From Desulforhopalus_A sp963728385 (GTDB lineage: Bacteria; Desulfobacterota; Desulfobulbia; Desulfobulbales; Desulfocapsaceae): a DNA stretch of 64,000 nt. Positions 58,616 through 64,000 of this stretch are shown piece after piece; the stretch's first letter is position 1; each line of letters begins with the position of its first letter. The stretch spans positions 1,488,001 through 1,552,000 of the forward strand of contig CAVSJK010000002.1 of the NCBI GenBank assembly GCA_963728385.1. Reading direction: 5' to 3'. The notes under the pieces are model-generated. The model did not search any database and had not been told where the DNA came from. It was given only the letters and a program-made list of their open reading frames with translations. The position numbers and the translations under genes are program-made.

Positions 58616-59293
58616 ATGGCAACCAAAGAAGAAATATTAGATGAGTTGATCGAGGCAGTAGTGGAATATGAGGAGGAGGATTGCGTTGCGGCAGCCCAGA
58701 AGGTCCTGGAGAATCCTGATGTTATAACTCCGATGGAGGGTGTACTCGATGGACTTGCTGCCGGCATGGAAAAAGTCGGCGTACTCTTTGACACGCATGA
58801 ATATTTTGTGCCCGAAGTCTTGATGTGTGCTGATGCTCTCTACGCTGGGCTTGCAGTGCTCAGGCCTCATATTCCGAAGGCCGAATCGGGGACGCGAGCC
58901 TCCGTGGTTCTCGGCAGCGTCCAGGGCGACGTCCATGATATCGGTAAAAACCTGGTCAAGATGATGTTTGATATTGCCGGCTGGGAAGTACACGATCTGG
59001 GCCGTGATGTGCCTCTTGAAAGTTTTGTGGAGAAACAGCTGGCCACCGGCTCCGATGTTCTGGCAATGTCCGCAATGATGACGACAACCATGCTCGGTAT
59101 GAAAAAGGTTATCGCCATGGTCAAGGAAAAAAATCCAAATTGTCTCATAATGCTGGGCGGAGCACCGCTGACGCGAGATGTCGCCAACCTGTTTGGAGCT
59201 GATGGTTATGCGGAATCCGCAGGCAACGCTGTTTCCGAGGGCATCAAGATGATTGGCAATCTCAGAAAATATGAAAAAGGCCAAGTGAGTTAA
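58616..59293 (+). CDS. Corrinoid (cobalamin-binding) protein of the methyltransferase system
   Basis: The 225-residue protein has the two-domain layout of MtaC/MtbC/MtvC corrinoid carriers. An N-terminal helical cap domain (VLDGLAAGMEKVGVLFDTHEYFVPEVLMCADALYAGL) is followed by a Rossmann domain. The B12-binding motif GDVHDIGKN (D105-x-H107-x-x-G110) supplies the lower axial histidine. SAMMTTTMLGMKKVIAMV and LIMLGGAPLTRDVANLFGADGYAESA complete the pattern. It carries the methyl group between the two methyltransferases. AAAGGAGAG lies before the ATG, 34 bases after the previous stop. Confidence 0.93.
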   Translation: MATKEEILDELIEAVVEYEEEDCVAAAQKVLENPDVITPMEGVLDGLAAGMEKVGVLFDTHEYFVPEVLMCADALYAGLAVLRPHIPKAESGTRASVVLGSVQGDVHDIGKNLVKMMFDIAGWEVHDLGRDVPLESFVEKQLATGSDVLAMSAMMTTTMLGMKKVIAMVKEKNPNCLIMLGGAPLTRDVANLFGADGYAESAGNAVSEGIKMIGNLRKYEKGQVS

Positions 59294-59409
59294 TCGATAT
59301 CTCGGTCCTGACTGTCAAACAGCCGCACTGATCCGCATGGGATGAAAAATCTGCATAGCCTAAAGGGGCGCTGCTTGACGGTTATCAAATTGCACAAGGA
59401 GTAAGGCAG

Positions 59410-61503
59410 ATGGAAGACAATACGGTAATGGTCATATTCCAGCCTTCCGGAGTCCGGGGTAAAGTGCCTAAAGGAAGCAACATTATAGAGGCATCCCGAC
59501 TGTTAGGTGTGGATATCGAAGCCCTTTGCGGTGAGAAAAAGGTCTGTGGAAAATGTGTCGTTCGTATTGAAGAAGGATTTTTTGAAAAGTATAACATTCA
59601 ATCCGGCATGAATCACGTAAGCACATGGAAGGAGGAGGAAGAGAAGTTTATCAATCGGGAACGCAGGGAAAAAGGATTTCGCCTGGGCTGCATGGCACAA
59701 GTAAACGGTGATGTTCTGGTCTTTGTCCCTGAAGAATCCAGAGCCGGCAAACAGGTTGTAAGCAAGGCCGCGCGTGATATTCACATTACGCATAATCCGG
59801 CCGTAAAACTGTATACAGTTGAGCTGAAAGCCCCAACTTTCGAGAACAAAATCGGCGACTTTGAACGTCTTACCAATGCTCTTGAACGGGAGCACGGCCT
59901 TACCAACCTGACAATCGACATTGTTGCACTCAGAAAATTACCCAGTGTTTTAAGGGCAGGCAACTGGGTGATTACGGTCAGTGTCTGGAACGACAAAGAG
60001 ATCATCCGGACCAGACCCGGCATTCAAACTGACTCATATGGCGTGGCAATCGACGTAGGCACCACCACTTGCGCCGCCTATCTTTGTAATCTCCAGACGA
60101 TGGAGGTTATCGGAACATCGTCATTAATGAATCCGCAATGCAAATACGGTGAAGATGTCATGGCTAGGATCACCTTCAGCATGACGACAGCCAATGGCCT
60201 GCAGAGAATGAGTGACGATATTATCGAAGGCGTTAATGATCTCATTAAAAAGGCGGTGGCCGCCACTCACCCGAAAAAGAAGAAAATCAAAAAGGAAAAA
60301 GGCGATACCGGTCCTGATGAATATCGCGAAATGATCGAGGAAGGCAAGACCTATCTGCGCCTGGAGATTGAGGATATCGAAGATATTACTCTAGGTTTTA
60401 ACACCGCTATGCACCATATTCTCCTCGGCCTAAACCCGGAATATGTTGGCTTGGCACCATTTCCGCCGGTTATCCACCACAGCCTTGATATAAAGGCAAG
60501 GGACCTGAAAATCGGTATCAATGATTCCTCGTATGTCTTCGTCCTGCCTAACGAAGCAGGCTTTGTCGGTGGCGACAATGTGGGAGTGCTGATAGCCGAG
60601 GAACCGTACAAACACGATGAAATCCAGCTGATCATCGACATCGGCACCAATGGCGAGCTGATTTTGGGCAACAGACACAAGCTCATTTCCTCGTCCTGCG
60701 CTACCGGTCCGGCCATGGAGGGCGCACAGCTGGCATTCGGCATGCGGGCGGCACCCGGCGCAATCGAAAGGATTTTGATCGACCCTGAAACGCTCGAAGT
60801 CGACTATAAGGTGATAGGCCGTGATGAAACCCGAAAATTCTCAAAGCCTGAAGACATGAAGGCCAAGGGAATCTGTGGCTCCGGTATTCTCGACGTTTTG
60901 GCGGAGCTATACAACTCGGGAGTTATTACCAAGACTGGTGTTTTTAATAAAAAGTTTCTACAGGGGAATAAACGGTTTCGCAAGAACGCCGACACCAACC
61001 AGCCGGAATTTGTACTGGCCTGGAGGGAAGAGTCGAGCATTGACAAAGACATAGTTATTACCCAAAAGGATGTTCGGCAGATTCAGTTGGCCAAAGGCGC
61101 CTTGTACGCCGGCTGTAAACTGATGATGAAGCGGATGGGGGTTGAAAAAGTCGATAAGGTGAAGATAGCCGGGGCGTTCGGAACCCATGTCGATCGCACC
61201 AAAGCCCTGGTTATGGGACTTTTCCCTGATTGTGAAATCGAAAGCATCTATGGCGTCGGCAATGCTGCAGGAGATGGCTGCCGCGCTGCATTGTTGAATG
61301 TTCAAAAACGTGTCGAAGCCAACTGGTGTTCAAGAAATGTCGAATACCTTGAACTTACAGTTGAGCCGACATTTGAACAGGATTTTTCGGAGGCCATGCA
61401 ACTCCCCCATATGGTAGATAAGTTTCCACATCTGGAAGATGTGGTGCCGGAACACATTTTGAATCAGGGGCCAAAGGGACCGTTAATGCCTGTAAAAAAC
61501 TAA
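59410..61503 (+). CDS. Reductive activator of corrinoid proteins (RACo, DUF4445 ASKHA family)
   Basis: The 697-residue protein reactivates corrinoid cofactors that have oxidised to Co(II), using ATP. Cysteines 40, 46, 49 and 94 (CGEKKVCGKC, LGCMAQ) form the N-terminal [2Fe-2S] ferredoxin domain. A linker and middle domain precede the ASKHA core: GVAIDVGTTTCAAYL, LIIDIGTNGELILGN and SSCATGPAMEGAQLAFGMRAAPGAIE. The end IAGAFGTHVDRTKALVMGLFPDCEIE is typical of DUF4445. A lysine-rich insert at about residues 288-305 (KKKKIKKEKGDTGPDE) is longer than in RACo proteins I know. AAGGAGTAAG precedes the ATG. The gap from the corrinoid gene is 116 bases. Confidence 0.92.
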   Translation: MEDNTVMVIFQPSGVRGKVPKGSNIIEASRLLGVDIEALCGEKKVCGKCVVRIEEGFFEKYNIQSGMNHVSTWKEEEEKFINRERREKGFRLGCMAQVNGDVLVFVPEESRAGKQVVSKAARDIHITHNPAVKLYTVELKAPTFENKIGDFERLTNALEREHGLTNLTIDIVALRKLPSVLRAGNWVITVSVWNDKEIIRTRPGIQTDSYGVAIDVGTTTCAAYLCNLQTMEVIGTSSLMNPQCKYGEDVMARITFSMTTANGLQRMSDDIIEGVNDLIKKAVAATHPKKKKIKKEKGDTGPDEYREMIEEGKTYLRLEIEDIEDITLGFNTAMHHILLGLNPEYVGLAPFPPVIHHSLDIKARDLKIGINDSSYVFVLPNEAGFVGGDNVGVLIAEEPYKHDEIQLIIDIGTNGELILGNRHKLISSSCATGPAMEGAQLAFGMRAAPGAIERILIDPETLEVDYKVIGRDETRKFSKPEDMKAKGICGSGILDVLAELYNSGVITKTGVFNKKFLQGNKRFRKNADTNQPEFVLAWREESSIDKDIVITQKDVRQIQLAKGALYAGCKLMMKRMGVEKVDKVKIAGAFGTHVDRTKALVMGLFPDCEIESIYGVGNAAGDGCRAALLNVQKRVEANWCSRNVEYLELTVEPTFEQDFSEAMQLPHMVDKFPHLEDVVPEHILNQGPKGPLMPVKN

Positions 61504-61580
61504 CAGGTATCACCCGTGCCGGTTGACTGCCTGCAGTCGATCGGTACGGAAAATTCATCAAAAACAGAAAGGTTTCCAAG

Positions 61581-61898
61581 ATGGAAAAGGTCACCGTGTC
61601 AGTTAGTTCAGGAATCTGTGGCTTTACCTGTCAGGTTGCAGCAAGCCGCAAATCGAGAAAAATCGCCATCATCGAGATCAGGGGTTCCAAATGCAAAATG
61701 ATCAATCAACTTAATGAGAATCTCCGGGAGATAACCATATTTGATCTCTTTAAACCCCATACGGAAAATCCGGTTTTCAAATCAACCGAACAAGCTCATT
61801 GTCATCCGTGCTGTCCGGTTCCCATTGCGATCATCAAGGTGTCGGAAGTTGTTTTAGATCTGGCATTGCCCAGAGATGTATCGATTCAATTTGAATGA
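61581..61898 (+). CDS. Small cysteine-rich protein of methyltransferase clusters (DUF6951-like)
   Basis: The 105-residue protein opens with VTVSVSSGICGFTCQVAASR, has KIAIIEIRGSKCKMINQL and LREITIFDLFKP in the middle, and ends with HCHPCCPVPIAIIKVSEVVLDLALPRDVSIQFE. I recognise this pattern (SGICGF start, CP-x-PVAI-x-K end) from short proteins next to corrinoid methyltransferases in anaerobes, labelled DUF6951 as far as I recall. Seven or so cysteines could bind a metal or iron-sulfur cluster. The function is unknown. AAGGTTTCC lies before the ATG, 77 bases after the RACo stop. Confidence 0.7.
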   Translation: MEKVTVSVSSGICGFTCQVAASRKSRKIAIIEIRGSKCKMINQLNENLREITIFDLFKPHTENPVFKSTEQAHCHPCCPVPIAIIKVSEVVLDLALPRDVSIQFE

Positions 61899-61918
61899 TC
61901 GAACGAAGGAGACGAATT

Positions 61919-62554
61919 ATGCCACAAAAAAGTTATAATGTCGTCGACATATCGGGTCGCTACACGGAGAAACAGAGAACCTTTCGCGGCGAAACAGACA
62001 TTCCGGATGAACTTCTTGAAGGCATATGCATCAAGGGAAAAAAATATGGTATTGAAACTATAAAACCGTTTGGTGTGGAAAATTTCGTGCTTGGTGAATG
62101 GGTGGGTCTTAAATGCCGTTATGGCTGCTCGCAATTCGGTACGAACTGGTCCTGCCCCCCTGCTACCCCGGATCTTTCTCAGGCCCGGGCCATCATCAGC
62201 GAATATACCCTGGCTCTTCTTCTCATCGGCACCCAGAAATGCACAAATTTCTATATAAATAACAGTAAGAAGCGGAGTGAACAGGTCCGTTACTGGAAGG
62301 GAACGGTCAGTCTGGAACGGCAGCTGTTTCTCCATGGTTACGACAAGGCTTTTAGCCTGGTTTCAGGAAGTTGTTCGCTCTGTAGAAAATGTGCTTATCC
62401 TGAAGCCTGCCGTTTTCCAACGGAAAAACGGCCAACCATCGAATCATTGGGTGTAGATGTGATCGGGACCCTGAAAAAGCTGGGCTTTGATACAAGAGTA
62501 GCCAAGGACCCAAAAGAATTATTTAAATATTATGCTATTATTTTATTGATATAG
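61919..62554 (+). CDS. DUF2284 cysteine-rich metal-binding protein
   Basis: The 211-residue protein contains LKCRYGCSQFGTNWSCPPATPD, the DUF2284 signature of predicted metal-binding proteins. A second cysteine group, GSCSLCRKCAYPEACRFPTEKRPTIESLGVDV, is also typical. The protein is cytosolic and probably binds an iron-sulfur cluster or zinc. DUF2284 genes commonly accompany corrinoid methyltransferases and activators, but no activity is proven. AAGGAGACG precedes ATG 61919. It follows the DUF6951-like stop by 20 bases and ends the plus-strand cluster, converging with cobO copy 2. Confidence 0.85.
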   Translation: MPQKSYNVVDISGRYTEKQRTFRGETDIPDELLEGICIKGKKYGIETIKPFGVENFVLGEWVGLKCRYGCSQFGTNWSCPPATPDLSQARAIISEYTLALLLIGTQKCTNFYINNSKKRSEQVRYWKGTVSLERQLFLHGYDKAFSLVSGSCSLCRKCAYPEACRFPTEKRPTIESLGVDVIGTLKKLGFDTRVAKDPKELFKYYAIILLI

Positions 62555-62572
62555 AGATGATCCTCTGCCATA

Positions 62573-63088
62573 TCATTTCTCTATGCCGGTCCGCGCCATA
62601 ACTCCTTCCGTGTAATAATGTTTGACGGCTTTCATTTCAGTTATCAGATCGGCTCTTGCTAATATTTCAGATGGGGCGTTTCTGCCGGTAATAATAAGTT
62701 CTGTTTTTTGAGCCTTGCAATCAATAAGATCAATGAGTTCAGCTAATGAAAAAAGGTTGTAATGCAAAGCGATATTGGCTTCATCCAAAATTACCACTTT
62801 ATAGTCGCCCGACGTGACAACATCTTTGGCTCTTTTCAGGCCATTACGGGCGGCATCAATATCCGATTCAGTAGGTTTTCCATTGATGAATCGTCCTAAG
62901 CCGAACTGCTCAACGGTGATCAAATCGTCAAAACGTCGTAATGCATTGAGTTCACTGTAGAAGCCTCCCTTAACAAACTGGCCGAGAAACACTTTGTGAC
63001 CGGCACCGGCAGCTCGTATTGCAAGACCAAGCGCTGCTGTTGTCTTGCCTTTACCTTCTCCTGTATAAACGTGGACATAGCCTTTCAT
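62573..63088 (-). CDS. cobO: Corrinoid adenosyltransferase, CobO/BtuR type, copy 2
   Basis: The 171-residue protein carries the P-loop VYTGEGKGKTTAALGLAIRAAGAGHKVFLGQF, the Walker B VVILDEANIALHYNLFSLAELIDLI and LIITGRNAPSEILARADLITEMKAVKHYYTEGVMARTGIEK. It adenosylates cobamides in the final steps of B12 assembly or salvage. It differs clearly from the copy at 34485-35006 (for example GEGKGK against GNGKGK and different middle parts), so the two are not a recent duplication. AAGGAAAAG precedes the ATG. It is next to the BtuF-like gene, suggesting that this copy serves B12 uptake and the methyltransferase cluster. Confidence 0.9.
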   Translation of the reverse strand: MKGYVHVYTGEGKGKTTAALGLAIRAAGAGHKVFLGQFVKGGFYSELNALRRFDDLITVEQFGLGRFINGKPTESDIDAARNGLKRAKDVVTSGDYKVVILDEANIALHYNLFSLAELIDLIDCKAQKTELIITGRNAPSEILARADLITEMKAVKHYYTEGVMARTGIEK

Positions 63089-63213
63089 AATATCTTTTCC
63101 TTATCAAAGAAAAACCCTGAGATGATTAATACTAGGAAGTTGTCACTTTGTTTGAATCGAACCTATCTATAATCATTATCCTCATGAGTGAAAACCGATC
63201 ACTTTCACACTTT

Positions 63214-63996
63214 TTATTTATTCTCCTCTCCATATAAAGTACGAAAGAGGAGTTCGGCCATATCAACTATTCTCGGATTGGTCCTACAGGTCAGTCCGCA
63301 ATCAAATTGAAATAGTCTGTTATTTTTGACGGCTCTTAACGACTGCCATCGTTGATTGGCTTTCAACTTCGCAAGATAGTTTTTATCAGAGCCGCAGATA
63401 AAAATCATCTCCGCATCCCATTTTCTAAATTGCGAAAAAGTTACCTTGGGATAGGCCATGTCAAAAAAACAGGTCACATTTATCCCTCCGGCACGGGCAA
63501 TAACATCATATTGAAACGATCGAGGTCCGGCAACAATCAAATCGTCTCCATCAATATCAAGCACACGTGAAACCGTCAAACGCTCGTCCGCGGGTATCAT
63601 ATCGACCGACCTTTCAAGTATTCTTAATCGTTCCGTCAAGGAACCGACCAACGATTGCGCAACCTCTTCCACCCCAAGTAAATTCCCAAGCCGCAACATA
63701 TCGACAAGAACATCGCTTATTGTTATTGGATCAAAAAATTCACAATTTATCCGCAGGTCCTTAAACAGGGGAGCCAGCCTGCCATGGACAGATCTAAGTC
63801 CTAAAACCAGATCCGGCTTGAGCGCTTTTAGACGTTCCAAATCCGGATCAAACCAGGAACATACATGAGGTTTACTGTTCGCTTCGTAAGGAAAATCGCA
63901 GGAATCGGTAACACCGGCAACCAAACCTCCGGCACCAAGCGAGAAAACCGTTTCAGTTATTGACGGTGTAAGACAAACGACTCTTTTGTACCCCAT
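63214..63996 (-). CDS. BtuF-like corrinoid/metal-chelate ABC transporter binding protein
   Basis: The 260 visible residues show the helical-backbone metal-receptor fold of BtuF-type binding proteins. RVVCLTPSITETVFSLGAGGLVAGVTDSCDFP is the typical opening, with the conserved PS-x-TE and GVT-x-x-CD-x-P. LKPDLVLGL and the C-terminal strand order (MIFICGSDKNYL, FQFDCGLTCRTNPRIVDMAELLF) agree. CDYP/CDFP at this place is common in cobamide-binding members. No signal peptide is seen from ATG 63996, so either the start lies beyond the window end or the protein acts without export. The permease genes expected nearby would be outside the window. Its place beside cobO and the methyltransferase genes favours a B12 ligand. 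Confidence 0.8.
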   Translation of the reverse strand: MGYKRVVCLTPSITETVFSLGAGGLVAGVTDSCDFPYEANSKPHVCSWFDPDLERLKALKPDLVLGLRSVHGRLAPLFKDLRINCEFFDPITISDVLVDMLRLGNLLGVEEVAQSLVGSLTERLRILERSVDMIPADERLTVSRVLDIDGDDLIVAGPRSFQYDVIARAGGINVTCFFDMAYPKVTFSQFRKWDAEMIFICGSDKNYLAKLKANQRWQSLRAVKNNRLFQFDCGLTCRTNPRIVDMAELLFRTLYGEENK

Positions 63997-64000
63997 TTTT

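Overview
The window reads as chromosomal DNA of an anaerobic Desulfobacterota (deltaproteobacterial) bacterium, probably a relative of the sulfate or sulfur reducers. This is an inference from gene content: a corrinoid-dependent methyltransferase cluster with its own reductive activator, a cobalt chelatase CbiK with a signal peptide, two CobO/BtuR-type adenosyltransferases, a membrane-anchored multihaem cytochrome c, a hydrogenase-4-like membrane complex, an HflX with a long N-terminus, a dual-CXXC small protein and a PEP-CTERM protein. No rRNA, tRNA, CRISPR array, intact transposase or phage module was seen.

Layout. 1-15 kb is dominated by general stress and envelope genes: antiporter end, TPP-dependent pyruvate oxidase-like enzyme, DUF302, YtxH, DUF948-like, FNT channel, MgtC, CsbD, glgX (frameshifted), large catalase katE with DJ-1 domain, DUF3096, a Rho-N-like small protein, a GSP39-type SDR, a phosphoribosyltransferase and DUF72. 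Dispersed palindromic repeats lie between many of them. 15.6-25.6 kb carries an FMN flavoprotein, a PEP-CTERM protein, a LysE exporter overlapping a ThiS-like/Mut7-C protein, the periplasmic glucan operon opgG-orf-opgH, a sorbosone-dehydrogenase-like lipoprotein and a SlyD-like isomerase. 25.6-32.9 kb is a six-gene operon for an energy-converting-hydrogenase-related (Ehr) complex: the large subunit has lost the nickel ligands and there is no ferredoxin-like subunit. 33-37.3 kb holds a class III CoA-transferase, cobO, an erythrose-4-phosphate/glyceraldehyde-3-phosphate dehydrogenase and a putative ADP-ribosyltransferase-fold protein.

37.5-40.3 kb looks imported: a decayed NuoB/HyfI-like relic, a nonsense-interrupted cytidylate-kinase-like gene, then a visibly G+C-richer PqiA/PqiB(MlaD)/BON-lipoprotein operon. 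40.6-54.2 kb is mostly housekeeping: glmS broken by about six single-base frameshifts, pyrE, a dual-CXXC protein, a PilZ protein, hflX, a multihaem cytochrome, nadE, mltG, lon and a hexapeptide-repeat sugar-nucleotide-type acyltransferase.

54.2-64 kb is a B12 and methyl-transfer region. On the minus strand a cobalamin riboswitch with terminator precedes cbiK (two frameshifts) and cbiL/cobI. On the plus strand come an MtrH-like methyltransferase, a UroD-fold zinc methyltransferase, a corrinoid protein, the RACo activator, a small Cys-rich protein and a DUF2284 protein. A second cobO and a BtuF-like corrinoid-binding protein follow on the minus strand. The parts match a four-component demethylase (MT-I, corrinoid protein, MT-II, activating enzyme) whose methyl donor is not known from the sequence.

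Three conserved metabolic genes (glgX, glmS, cbiK) carry single-base frameshifts with otherwise well-preserved protein sequence. Several lie at homopolymers, so sequencing or assembly error must be excluded before they are called pseudogenes.
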